NCBI GenBank assembly: GCA_002425225.1
Contig: DILV01000023.1
Coordinates: forward strand, 92,804-156,803
Length of the DNA: 64,000 bases
Direction: 5' to 3'
Origin: Thiothrix sp. UBA5583
Lineage (GTDB): Bacteria > Pseudomonadota > Gammaproteobacteria > Thiotrichales > Thiotrichaceae
In this document: positions 35,441 to 43,412 of the stretch, one piece after another
Numbering within the stretch: the stretch's first letter is position 1
How the letters are laid out: each line of letters begins with the position of its first letter
Position numbers and translations under genes: made by a program
Notes under the pieces: model-generated
Databases searched by the model: none
Seen by the model: only the letters and a program-made list of their open reading frames with translations
Told to the model about the DNA's origin: nothing

Positions 35441-35496
35441 TTAATATATCTAATATTAACGATTAACTTTAGTTGATTGTCAAGCTAATTTATAGT
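35441..35496 (+). promoter_or_regulatory. sbtA promoter region with CbbR-type palindrome
   Basis: TTAATAT (35441-35447) and ATATTAA (35453-35459) form a 7-bp perfect palindrome with 5-nt spacer, a LysR-type T-N11-A site. Directly after it ATTAACTTTAGTT (35462) and TATAGT (35491) are spaced exactly as in the cbbL promoter (43311, 43340), so the latter is probably the -10 box and the former part of the activator site. Confidence 0.65.
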
Positions 35497-35520
35497 GCGC
35501 CTCAACTTGAGGAACTCACA

Positions 35521-35760
35521 ATGTCGCAACCGCAACACGATGATCAACATGAGACAGACAAGATGGAAAATCCATCACCAGAAAAAGCATTAATCCTAGG
35601 CTTTGACCCGGCAGTATTGGCGGTGCTACTGGTATTTGTGTTGCTGTTTTCTGCTATTTTACCGCGTGCTTGGCCTCTGATTGTGGGTGTGGTTGGTTTG
35701 GGTTTGGCAGCCCGCTGGGGTATCCTTTGGTATGAGGGGCGTCAAAGGAGTCATTCATGA
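35521..35760 (+). CDS. Small membrane protein coupled to sbtA
   Basis: A 79-residue protein; ATG 35521 preceded by GAGGAAC is preferred over the upstream in-frame Met at 35473, which lies in the promoter. A hydrophilic His/Asp/Glu-rich N-terminus (~25 residues) is followed by two hydrophobic segments (AVLAVLLVFVLLFSAIL and WPLIVGVVGLGLAARWGILW) and a basic end. Its stop overlaps the sbtA start (ATGA), so the two are translationally coupled and presumably interact. I recognise no family. Confidence 0.75.
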   Translation: MSQPQHDDQHETDKMENPSPEKALILGFDPAVLAVLLVFVLLFSAILPRAWPLIVGVVGLGLAARWGILWYEGRQRSHS

Positions 35761-36701
35761 GCATAGAACCTGTCGTCTTGTTTTTTGTGTTAGGTCTTGC
35801 TGCGGGATTATTGCGGTCTGATCTGAAAATTCCCGGTAGTATTTACGACGCTCTTTCCATCTACCTGTTGTTGGCGATTGGGCTAAAAGGCGGGGTCAAA
35901 CTGGCGGAACAAGCCACGCCGGGGATGTTGCTGGATGGTGTGTTGATTATCGGTGCAGCCATCCTGATACCGTTGGTAGCCTTTCCGGTGTTGCGTTACC
36001 TCGGTAAGTTGAAGCGTGCGGATGCGGCTTCGATTGCGGCACATTACGGTTCGGTCAGTGTGGTGACATTCTCTATCGGAGTGGCATTTCTGGCACAAGC
36101 CGCGCAAGAATACGAAGGCTACCTGATTGTCTTTCTGGTATTGCTAGAAGTGCCTGCCTTGGTAATCGGGGTGATGTTGGCTCGCTATGGTGCAGGGCAA
36201 GTGCGTTGGGGGCGGATGTTGCATGAAGTATTTTTCGGCAAGAGTATTTTTCTACTGTTAGGTGGCATGATTATTGGCTATGTCGCCGGGCCGCAAGGTA
36301 TTGCACCGCTGGATAAAGTGTTTTTTGACCTGTTCAAAGGCGCATTGGCAATCTTCTTGCTGGAAATGGGGTTGGTAGCAGCGGGCAGGCTAGCCGATTT
36401 GCGGGCGTATGGGGTATTTTTAATAGGCTTTGGGATTGTAATGCCAATATTGTCGGCTTCACTAGGTACGGCAGTGGGTTGGGTGTTGGGTTTGTCGGTC
36501 GGTGGTACGATGTTGTTGGCGGCGCTGTATGCCAGTGCTTCTTACATTGCCGCACCTGCCGCCATGCGGATTGCTGTTCCTGAGGCGAACCCCGGATTAT
36601 CTATCGGTGCGGCACTGGGTGTGACCTTTCCGTTCAATATTCTGATAGGAATTCCCCTGTATTACTGGATGGCGCAAACCATCCATCAGATTGGAGCGTA
36701 A
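35757..36701 (+). CDS. sbtA: SbtA-type sodium-dependent bicarbonate transporter
   Basis: A 314-residue inner-membrane protein with about ten helices. The start EPVVLFFVLGLAAGLLRSDLKIP, the YDALSIYLLLAIGLKGGVKL helix, RADAASIAAHYGSVSVVTF, and the mirrored second half LAIFLLEMGLVAAGRLADLR and LYASASYIAAPAAMRIAVPEANPGL are all hallmarks of SbtA (DUF897). Cyanobacterial SbtA takes up bicarbonate with sodium. It is somewhat shorter than the ~370-residue cyanobacterial forms, mainly in the central loop. Following gene is its PII-like regulator, so regulation by adenine nucleotides is expected. Confidence 0.93.
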   Translation: MSIEPVVLFFVLGLAAGLLRSDLKIPGSIYDALSIYLLLAIGLKGGVKLAEQATPGMLLDGVLIIGAAILIPLVAFPVLRYLGKLKRADAASIAAHYGSVSVVTFSIGVAFLAQAAQEYEGYLIVFLVLLEVPALVIGVMLARYGAGQVRWGRMLHEVFFGKSIFLLLGGMIIGYVAGPQGIAPLDKVFFDLFKGALAIFLLEMGLVAAGRLADLRAYGVFLIGFGIVMPILSASLGTAVGWVLGLSVGGTMLLAALYASASYIAAPAAMRIAVPEANPGLSIGAALGVTFPFNILIGIPLYYWMAQTIHQIGA

Positions 36702-36705
36702 ACAC

Positions 36706-37008
36706 GTGTCTGACCAGAACCAACGCTTGCTGACCATTGTGTGTGAATCCATGCTGGAATCATTCCTGCAAGAAGAACTGCCCCGTCTGGGAGCTAGCGG
36801 CTATACGATCACGGATGCCCGTGGTGCGGGGCGGCATGGGCGGCGTGGCGGTGCTTGGGCCAAAGAAAGTAATATCAAGGTCGATATTGTCTGTGATGCC
36901 GAGGTTGCCCAGCGGGTAGTCGAACACATTAACCGCGAGTACAAACAGCATTACGCGCTGGTGATGTATTCCACCGATGTCACCATGCATTGCGTGTCAG
37001 CAAGGTAG
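36706..37008 (+). CDS. sbtB: SbtB-type PII-like regulator
   Basis: A 100-residue PII-superfamily protein starting at GTG 36706, with GGAG 9 nt upstream in the sbtA 3' end. Marks: LLTIVCESMLESFLQEELPRLGASGYTI, T-loop region DARGAGRHGRRGGAW, and VDIVCDAEVAQRVVEHINREY. SbtB trimers bind cAMP/AMP/ADP/ATP and plug SbtA according to energy state. The C-terminal CxxxxxC redox loop seen in some cyanobacteria is absent. Only 4 nt separate it from sbtA. Confidence 0.9.
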   Translation: MSDQNQRLLTIVCESMLESFLQEELPRLGASGYTITDARGAGRHGRRGGAWAKESNIKVDIVCDAEVAQRVVEHINREYKQHYALVMYSTDVTMHCVSAR

Positions 37009-37015
37009 CGGGCTC

Positions 37016-37933
37016 ATGCCTTATTCGCTGAGTCAGTTACGGGTGTTTGAAGCGGTGGCACGCCACGGCAATTACACCCGTGCGGCTGAGCAGTTGAACA
37101 TGACCCAGCCTGCTGTTTCCATGCAGATACAGCAATTTGAAGAAGCAGTTGGCATCCCGTTATTGGAGCGCAAGAATAAACGCAGCGTCCCTACTGCTGC
37201 GGGTGCGGAAATCCTGCAATACACCAGTCAGGTATTACAAGCCTACAACGATTTACGTGCCGTGATTGACCGCCAAAAAGGCAGCGCACATAAACGCCTA
37301 ACCCTGTCAGTCACCAGCAGTGCCAGCTATTTGGTGTCGCAAGTGTTACAGGCATTTTCCCAAACACGACCGGATCTTGAGGTCAGTCTGGATGTTTGTG
37401 ACCACAAAACGCTGTTGGCGCAATTTGAGAATCACGAGCCAGATTTCGCCATCATGGGCGAACCACCCCGCAGTCGAGGCTTGCACTCGGAACGCTTGCT
37501 GGAAAATCCCCTGGTGGTCATTGCTTCCGCACAACACCCGTTTGCACACCAAGCACAACTGAGTATGGATACGGTACTGGCGCAACGTTTCGTGATCCGC
37601 GAACAGGGTTCAGGAACCCGTGCCAACATTGAACGCCATCTACGCGCACATGGCAAAAGCCATAGCCAAACCCTCGAAATGCGCAGCCACGAAAACGTCA
37701 AACACGCCGTCGCGGCGGGGCTAGGGCTGGGGATTGTCTCGCTGCATACAATTCAGCCAGAAATTGACAGCGGACGCTTGGTGGTGCTGGATGTGGAGCA
37801 TTTCCCCATCAAGTTGCATTGGTACATTGTGATGCGCAAGGGTAAACAACTGTCCCCCTTAGCCAATGCGTTCAAACAATTTGTCATGGCAGAAGCGGCA
37901 CGGTTTATCCACTGGCAAGAACCGCTGCCATGA
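37016..37933 (+). CDS. LysR-type regulator (second CbbR-like)
   Basis: A 305-residue LysR regulator beginning at ATG 37016, 7 nt after sbtB. HTH segment PYSLSQLRVFEAVARHGNYTRAAEQLNMTQPAVSMQIQQFEEAVG; effector domain with REQGSGTRANIERHL and GLGLGIVSLHTIQPE, both CbbR/CmpR-like. It lies between sbtAB and cbbQ, all same direction, so it may regulate bicarbonate uptake (as CmpR does) while the divergent CbbR handles the cbb/cso genes; or the reverse. Confidence 0.86.
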   Translation: MPYSLSQLRVFEAVARHGNYTRAAEQLNMTQPAVSMQIQQFEEAVGIPLLERKNKRSVPTAAGAEILQYTSQVLQAYNDLRAVIDRQKGSAHKRLTLSVTSSASYLVSQVLQAFSQTRPDLEVSLDVCDHKTLLAQFENHEPDFAIMGEPPRSRGLHSERLLENPLVVIASAQHPFAHQAQLSMDTVLAQRFVIREQGSGTRANIERHLRAHGKSHSQTLEMRSHENVKHAVAAGLGLGIVSLHTIQPEIDSGRLVVLDVEHFPIKLHWYIVMRKGKQLSPLANAFKQFVMAEAARFIHWQEPLP

Positions 37934-37973
37934 CGCACCTGCCGAACTGATTTTGCATTTTTTAGGAACAGGA

Positions 37974-38783
37974 ATGATGAACGACCTAACTGAACAATAC
38001 ACCGTCAAACGTGAGCCATTTTACCGCACTGTCGCCAATGAGGTGGAATTGTTTGATGCTGCTTACAGTGCGCGGATGCCGGTCATGCTTAAAGGGCCAA
38101 CCGGCTGTGGCAAATCGCGCTTTGTCGAATACGTAGCATACCGGCTGCGTCGACCTCTGATTACCGTGGCGTGTAACGAAGACATGACCGCTTCCGATCT
38201 CGTCGGGCGTTTCCTGTTGGACAAAGACGGCACAAAATGGCAAGACGGTCCGCTAACAATGGCAGCACGGATGGGCGCAATCTGCTATCTGGACGAAGTG
38301 GTCGAAGCCCGCCAGGATACCACCGTGGTTATCCACCCACTCACTGACCACCGCCGCCAGTTGCCACTGGATAAAAAAGGTGAAATGGTCGAAGCCCACC
38401 CCGATTTCCAGTTGGTGATTTCCTACAACCCCGGCTATCAAAGCCTGATGAAGGATTTGAAACAATCCACCAAACAACGTTTTGCCGCACTGGATTTTGA
38501 CTACCCAGAAGCCGCCATCGAAACCGACATCGTGGCGCGTGAAACCGGCGTGGATACCAAAACGGCAGAAAAACTGGTACAAATCGCCCACCGGGCGCGT
38601 AACCTCAAAGGACACGGTTTGGATGAAGGTATTTCCACCCGTCTGTTGGTCTACGCTGCGCAATTGATCGTGAAAGGGGTAAACCCGCTGGCAGCGTGTT
38701 CCATGACGTTGGTACGCCCGCTGACCGATGACCCGGATATGCGCGACACACTGGATGCCGCAGTCAATACTTTCTTTGGTTGA
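37974..38783 (+). CDS. cbbQ: Rubisco activase ATPase subunit CbbQ
   Basis: A 269-residue MoxR-type AAA+ ATPase. Walker A GPTGCGKS (41-48), pore-loop region ACNEDMTASDLVGRFLLD, Walker B CYLDEVVEARQD, sensor 1 VISYNPGYQS, KDLKQSTKQRF arginine finger. CbbQ hexamers with one CbbO remodel inhibited Rubisco. The start ATG 37974 has AGGA 6 nt upstream; the annotated open frame begins earlier inside the LysR gene. Notably its partner cbbO is 12.7 kb away at 51521, whereas the two are usually adjacent. Confidence 0.94.
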   Translation: MMNDLTEQYTVKREPFYRTVANEVELFDAAYSARMPVMLKGPTGCGKSRFVEYVAYRLRRPLITVACNEDMTASDLVGRFLLDKDGTKWQDGPLTMAARMGAICYLDEVVEARQDTTVVIHPLTDHRRQLPLDKKGEMVEAHPDFQLVISYNPGYQSLMKDLKQSTKQRFAALDFDYPEAAIETDIVARETGVDTKTAEKLVQIAHRARNLKGHGLDEGISTRLLVYAAQLIVKGVNPLAACSMTLVRPLTDDPDMRDTLDAAVNTFFG

Positions 38784-38906
38784 AAAATAACCTTCAAGCA
38801 AAAAGGTTTCCTACAAAAACACTAACGTGCTCCGCAAAATACGGCATTCAGTGGCGGATTCTACCCCTGAGTGCTGTTAAGTGTATTGGTTAGGAGAAAG
38901 GCAGTG

Positions 38907-39470
38907 ATGACTGTTGTTGGTGATGATGTTGCTGCTGCTTGTCAAGCAGTACAACAGGGCAAGGTGATTGCTTACCCCACAGAGGCGGTATTTGGTCTGG
39001 GGTGTAACCCCGCCCATCTCGAAGCCGTGCAGCGTATTCTGACACTGAAACAACGCCCTGCACACAAAGGGCTGATTCTGATTGCCGCTGATTTGCAACA
39101 GCTTGAACCGTGGTTATTGCCGTTAGCCCCGGAGTTGCTGGAACAGGTCTTACCTACCTGGCCGGGAGCCGTCACTTGGCTTTTGCCAGTGCGCCCTGAC
39201 GTTTCCCCACTGATTCGTGGCGAACACGATACCTTGGCGGTGCGGGTCACGGCACATCCTGTTTGTCGGGCGTTGTGCCAACGTTTGGGACATCCGTTGA
39301 TTTCCACCAGTGCCAATTTGAACGGGCAAGAACCCGCGCGTAGTGTGACCGAAGTCGTGCAGCAGTTTGACCAGCAACTCGGTTTTATTCTGGACGCGCC
39401 CTTGGGTGGTCAAGCACAACCAACCCAGATTCGTGATGGGCGTACTGGGCAGGTTATTCGCCCTAGCTGA
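38907..39470 (+). CDS. tsaC: Threonylcarbamoyl-AMP synthase, TsaC/Sua5-YrdC type
   Basis: A 187-residue YrdC-domain protein making threonylcarbamoyl-AMP from threonine, bicarbonate and ATP for tRNA t6A. ATG 38907 has AGGAG upstream. Marks: GKVIAYPTEAVFGLGCNP, KQRPAHKGLILIA, WPGAVTWLLP, LAVRVTAHPVCRALCQ, and PLISTSANLNGQEP. The bicarbonate requirement is a curious link to its position within a CO2-concentrating island, but the gene is a normal housekeeping gene. Confidence 0.93.
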   Translation: MTVVGDDVAAACQAVQQGKVIAYPTEAVFGLGCNPAHLEAVQRILTLKQRPAHKGLILIAADLQQLEPWLLPLAPELLEQVLPTWPGAVTWLLPVRPDVSPLIRGEHDTLAVRVTAHPVCRALCQRLGHPLISTSANLNGQEPARSVTEVVQQFDQQLGFILDAPLGGQAQPTQIRDGRTGQVIRPS

Positions 39471-39534
39471 AAAGAAGGTCAATTACTTACCGAAAAATAT
39501 TCATTATTCATTTATTAACAAGGAAACTACCCTC

Positions 39535-39957
39535 ATGAAACCCGTATTTACCATGACAGGACTGTTACTGGCTGTATCATTGATGACCGTTGGCTGTGGG
39601 CCTGCTGAACAGGCTGCGGAAGACACCAAAAAGGCAGCGGAAAAAGCAGCCCAAACAGCTATTGAGAATACCCACAAGGCTGTGGAAAAAACCACCCAGA
39701 CAACCTTTGAAGATGCAAAAAAGGCAGCGGAACAAGCAGCCAACGCAACCCTTGAAGAAGCCAGAAAAGCGGCTGAAGATGCCAAACAAGTGGCAGAAAA
39801 AGCGGCTCAGATAAGCATTGAAGAGGCCAAAAAATCGACGCAAACAGCCGTTGATGACGCGAGAAAATCCCTTGGCAATGCCATTCTTGGCGTTGACAGT
39901 GGCAAGCAAGCAGACGGGACTCCCCCTAGCAAAACAGAAAAGGAGGGCAACAATTAA
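39535..39957 (+). CDS. LEA-like Ala/Lys-rich lipoprotein
   Basis: A 140-residue predicted lipoprotein (signal MTGLLLAVSLMTVGC). From residue 25 on it is an amphipathic helix built of 11-14-residue repeats such as EDTKKAAEKAAQTAIENTHKA, rich in Ala, Lys, Glu and Gln, like LEA/apolipophorin-type stress proteins. Ribosome site AAGGA before ATG 39535. Function unknown; perhaps envelope protection or a structural spacer. Ends with a polar tail. Confidence 0.72.
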   Translation: MKPVFTMTGLLLAVSLMTVGCGPAEQAAEDTKKAAEKAAQTAIENTHKAVEKTTQTTFEDAKKAAEQAANATLEEARKAAEDAKQVAEKAAQISIEEAKKSTQTAVDDARKSLGNAILGVDSGKQADGTPPSKTEKEGNN

Positions 39958-39988
39958 CTAGGCATATCAACTGGCTAGGTGTGCCACC

Positions 39989-40004
39989 AAATAATCGGTT
40001 ATTT
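39989..40004 (+). terminator. Weak bidirectional terminator
   Basis: AAATAA (39989-39994), TCGG loop, TTATTT (39999-40004), followed by TTTA; sits between the convergent lipoprotein and DUF5666-like genes. A-rich on one side and T-rich on the other, so it could serve both directions, but the stem is only AU pairs. Confidence 0.4.
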
Positions 40005-40005
40005 T

Positions 40006-40389
40006 TTATCCACCACAATCATGCTGTGGCTCACTATCCAGCTCGTGCACCTGCCCGTCACGCAATTCCACCTTGGCACAACTGCCCACGGCTAAATCAC
40101 CTTCAGTTTGGTCAAATTGCGTGACGGCATTCACCGTGAAGCTACGCCCACCAATCTGCCATTTGCCATGAAGTGTACCCACTGGGCGACTTTCTACCAC
40201 CCCGTAAAACTCGACACGTTCCCGACCATCATCTTTGCCTGATGAATGGCGGTCATCTTGTTGATGACCCCCACGCCAACCATCCACATGCTTGTCATCA
40301 TTACCGTGTTTGGCATTTGCCAACCCTGACAACAACAACGATGACAATACCAAGGTGCTTGCCCAAGCAAGCAAATGCAGGATCTTCAT
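40006..40389 (-). CDS. Exported DUF5666-like protein
   Basis: A 127-residue secreted protein starting at ATG 40389, with AGGAGGA upstream. Signal peptide ends near SGLANAKH; a His/Asp/Lys-rich hydrophilic stretch (~25 residues) follows. The C-terminal part (VEFYGVVESRPVGTLHGKWQIGGRSFTVNAVTQFDQTEGDLAVGSCAKVELRDG) has the GxV...G.W.IGG..F.V...T.......VG..V.V pattern of DUF5666, an OB-like repeat domain of unknown function. Two cysteines may form a disulfide. Confidence 0.72.
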   Translation of the reverse strand: MKILHLLAWASTLVLSSLLLSGLANAKHGNDDKHVDGWRGGHQQDDRHSSGKDDGRERVEFYGVVESRPVGTLHGKWQIGGRSFTVNAVTQFDQTEGDLAVGSCAKVELRDGQVHELDSEPQHDCGG

Positions 40390-40624
40390 GCACACTTCCT
40401 CCTCTTCAGCTTTGATGGTTCTGCTTAGAACGCCTTGAGTGTGTGCTTGGCAGGAGGTGAATTCAAGTAATAAGTGGTGATTCCGTCTGCCGTTTAATCA
40501 ATGTGTCACGGTATCACTGAAGACACACGTCATGCCTACTAAACCTTGCGAGAGTCTGGTTTTATCCATGCTATTAACAGGTAGCGACTACTATCATGCT
40601 ATCAGCCCATTCGGAGAAAACTGC

Positions 40625-43264
40625 ATGTCTGAACCCCGTGTTGTGCTGCCTTGGCATACCCAGGCTATTGCGGCAGCACTGGCAACCCTGCAAACGGATG
40701 CGCAGCAGGGTTTGACCACAGAATCTGTCGCCACCCGTCTGAGACAATACGGCGCAAACCGGTTGCTGGAGGCAAAGCCGCGTTCTGTCTGGCTGAAGTT
40801 TCTGGATCAGTTCAAAAACCTGCTAGTGATCGTGCTGCTGATCGCTGCTGCATTGGCATGGCTGATTGGTGATTTGAAAGATGCGGTAGTAATTCTGATC
40901 GTGGTGCTGTTAAACGCCTCCCTCGGTTTTTATCAGGAACACCGTGCTGAACAAACCCTTGCCGCCTTGAAACAAATGCTGGCAGCGCAAGCGCGAGTCA
41001 GGCGCAACGGGCAGCTTGTCGATGTGGATGCCACCAGCCTAGTACCCGGCGACATTGTGCTGCTGGAAGCGGGCAACCGGATTCCAGCCGACGGACGCTT
41101 GCTGGCAGCCCATGCGCTGGAAGTAGAGGAAGCCGCACTCACGGGTGAATCACACCCAGTCGGCAAGTCGACAGATGCATTGACAGGCATGGACTTGCCG
41201 CTTGCCGAACGTACCAACGTGCTGTACATGAATACGGTCGTCACCCGTGGACGGGCAGAATTGCTGGTGACAGCCACAGGCATGGCAACCGAAATGGGTA
41301 AACTGGCAGGCATGATTGCCAGCAGCGAGGAAACGGCCACGCCCCTGCAACGCCAATTGGATACCCTAGGCAAGAAATTGGCGGCGATTGCCGGGGCGGT
41401 CGTGCTGGTCATTTTTACACTGGATTACCTGCGAGGTCTGGATCTGGTGCAATCCGCCATGACAGCGGTAGCCCTAGCAGTGGCGGCGATTCCCGAAGGT
41501 TTGCCAGCGGTAGTCACCGTCACCTTGGCTATCGGCATGTGGCGCATGGCACAGCACCGCGCCATCCTCAAAAAACTCGCCGCAGTAGAAACGCTTGGCT
41601 CGACCAATGTCATTTGTTCTGATAAAACCGGCACGCTGACCCTCAACCAGATGACGGCACGGGCGGGTTGGTTTGCTGGGCAACGTTTCAGCGTCAGCGG
41701 CGAAGGCTACCAGCCGCACGGGGAAATCAAGGGTATTGCCGGTGGGCAAGCCGCTTTGCACCCCTTGTTGCTGCCGATGGCATTGTGCAATGAATCACGG
41801 GTGCGTGACGGGGTACTGATCGGCGACCCTACCGAAGGCGCACTATGGGTATTGGCGCAAAAAGGTGGGCTAGACCCGGAACAGTGCCAACAAGCACAAC
41901 CCCGGATTGCCGAAATCCCCTTCGATTCCACCTATAAATTCATGGCAACCTTCCACCATGCCGGTGATGTTGTGCAAATGTATATCAAAGGTGCGCCGGA
42001 TGTGTTGCTGGCACGTTCCATAGCAGATGCCGCCATTTGCCAGCACATCGAGGCTGAAAACAGCTATCTGGCGCAACAGGCATTGCGGGTGTTGGCAGTG
42101 GCACAGCGTACCATTCCCGTTGCACAGTTCGACCCAGCGGGGGATTTGATGGTGTGGGCGCAGGATTGGGCATTCATCGGGTTGGTAGGTCTGATGGATC
42201 CGCCACGCCCAGAAGCCCAGCAAGCCATCGCTGCCTGCCAACACGCCGGGATTCAGGTCAAAATGATTACCGGTGATCATCCCTTAACCGCATCTGCCAT
42301 CGGGCAGGAGCTAGGGCTGAACGGGCGGTCAATCAGTGGGGCGGAACTGGATCAACTGGATGATGCCACATTAGCCGCAAACATTGATGACATCAGCATG
42401 TTTGCGCGAGTTTCCCCCGAACACAAGGTCAGGCTGGTCAATACGTTGCGCAGTCGTGGTTATGTCACTGCGATGACGGGGGACGGGGTGAATGATGCGC
42501 CCGCCCTGAAAGCGGCTGACATCGGCGTGGCAATGGGGATTACCGGGACGGCTGTCACCAGAGAAGCTGCGACACTGGTCTTGACCGATGATAATTTCGC
42601 CACCATTGTCAAGGCAGTGAAAGAGGGGCGAGTCATTTATGACAATATCATCAAGTTTGTGCGTTTCCAGCTTTCCACCAATATTGGTGCCATTCTGACC
42701 GTTTTGGTAGCCACGTTATTGAGTATGCCCTCACCGTTTACCGCCATTCAGTTATTGTGGGTCAACATCATCATGGACGGACCACCCGCCATGACACTGG
42801 GGGTTGAACCGGCACGACCGGGTATCATGCGTGACCCGCCGCGTTCACAAACCGCGCAGATACTCACGTTGCCACGGCTAGGGCGCTTGTTATTGTACGG
42901 CATCACCATGATGGTCGGTACACTGTTCCTGTTTGACTATGCGTTAGCGAACCATTCACAGCAATATGCGCTGACACTGGCGTTCACCACGTTTGTTATG
43001 TTCCAGTTGTTTAATGCCTTCAATGCGCGGGCAGAACACAGTAGCGTGTTCAACCGTAACTTTTTCAGGAATGGTAAATTCTGGCTGGCATTAGCTGGGG
43101 TACTGGTTCTGCAAGCGTTAGCCGTTCACTGGACACCCGCGCAAGCCATTTTCGCCACCACCGATTTGCACTGGCAAGACTGGGTAATGGCAGTATTGAC
43201 GGCAGCCAGCGTGCTGGTGCTGGATGAGGCACGCAAAGCCATTCGTACCATTTACGCGGGTTAA
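40625..43264 (+). CDS. P2A-type cation (Ca2+-like) transporting ATPase
   Basis: An 879-residue inner-membrane P-type ATPase starting at ATG 40625 (GGAG upstream). Actuator LTGESHPV, helix M4 AAIPEGLPAVVT, phosphorylation site CSDKTGTLTLNQM (Asp333), nucleotide region KGAPD, hinge MTGDGVNDAPALK, and M6 NIIMDGPPAMTLGVEPARPG. PEGLP in M4 and the N-x-x-x-D pattern in M6 are those of SERCA/PMCA-like pumps; substrate Ca2+ or possibly Mn2+/Na+ cannot be fixed. It stands 150 nt upstream of cbbL in the same direction; a role in the carboxysome island is possible but not required. Confidence 0.9.
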   Translation: MSEPRVVLPWHTQAIAAALATLQTDAQQGLTTESVATRLRQYGANRLLEAKPRSVWLKFLDQFKNLLVIVLLIAAALAWLIGDLKDAVVILIVVLLNASLGFYQEHRAEQTLAALKQMLAAQARVRRNGQLVDVDATSLVPGDIVLLEAGNRIPADGRLLAAHALEVEEAALTGESHPVGKSTDALTGMDLPLAERTNVLYMNTVVTRGRAELLVTATGMATEMGKLAGMIASSEETATPLQRQLDTLGKKLAAIAGAVVLVIFTLDYLRGLDLVQSAMTAVALAVAAIPEGLPAVVTVTLAIGMWRMAQHRAILKKLAAVETLGSTNVICSDKTGTLTLNQMTARAGWFAGQRFSVSGEGYQPHGEIKGIAGGQAALHPLLLPMALCNESRVRDGVLIGDPTEGALWVLAQKGGLDPEQCQQAQPRIAEIPFDSTYKFMATFHHAGDVVQMYIKGAPDVLLARSIADAAICQHIEAENSYLAQQALRVLAVAQRTIPVAQFDPAGDLMVWAQDWAFIGLVGLMDPPRPEAQQAIAACQHAGIQVKMITGDHPLTASAIGQELGLNGRSISGAELDQLDDATLAANIDDISMFARVSPEHKVRLVNTLRSRGYVTAMTGDGVNDAPALKAADIGVAMGITGTAVTREAATLVLTDDNFATIVKAVKEGRVIYDNIIKFVRFQLSTNIGAILTVLVATLLSMPSPFTAIQLLWVNIIMDGPPAMTLGVEPARPGIMRDPPRSQTAQILTLPRLGRLLLYGITMMVGTLFLFDYALANHSQQYALTLAFTTFVMFQLFNAFNARAEHSSVFNRNFFRNGKFWLALAGVLVLQALAVHWTPAQAIFATTDLHWQDWVMAVLTAASVLVLDEARKAIRTIYAG

Positions 43265-43310
43265 TACTGGCTATAAACATTAACCATTATTTATTAATAC
43301 AATTTTTACA

Positions 43311-43345
43311 ATTAACTGTAGTTCATAATTCGCCTTACTTATAGT
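43311..43345 (+). promoter_or_regulatory. cbbL/carboxysome operon promoter, CbbR-type site
   Basis: ATTAACTGTAGTT (43311) and TATAGT (43340) match the sbtA promoter boxes (ATTAACTTTAGTT at 35462, TATAGT at 35491) with identical 29-bp start-to-start distance; bases in between are partly conserved too. The upstream AT-rich stretch TTAACCATTATTTATTAA (from 43280) could be the recognition half of a CbbR site. The leader to cbbL is ~65 nt. Confidence 0.66.
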
Positions 43346-43412
43346 TGCCGCATCTGGCACACACCACAGCCAGAGCAAGATTCCCTAGAGCAACTTCTGC
43401 AAGGAGAAGATG

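Noticed and set aside
39535..39957. Lipoprotein considered as an McdB-type carboxysome positioning protein because of its helical low-complexity sequence
   Set aside because: It has an export signal with a lipobox and LEA-type repeats, incompatible with a cytoplasmic partner, and no McdA gene is next to it.
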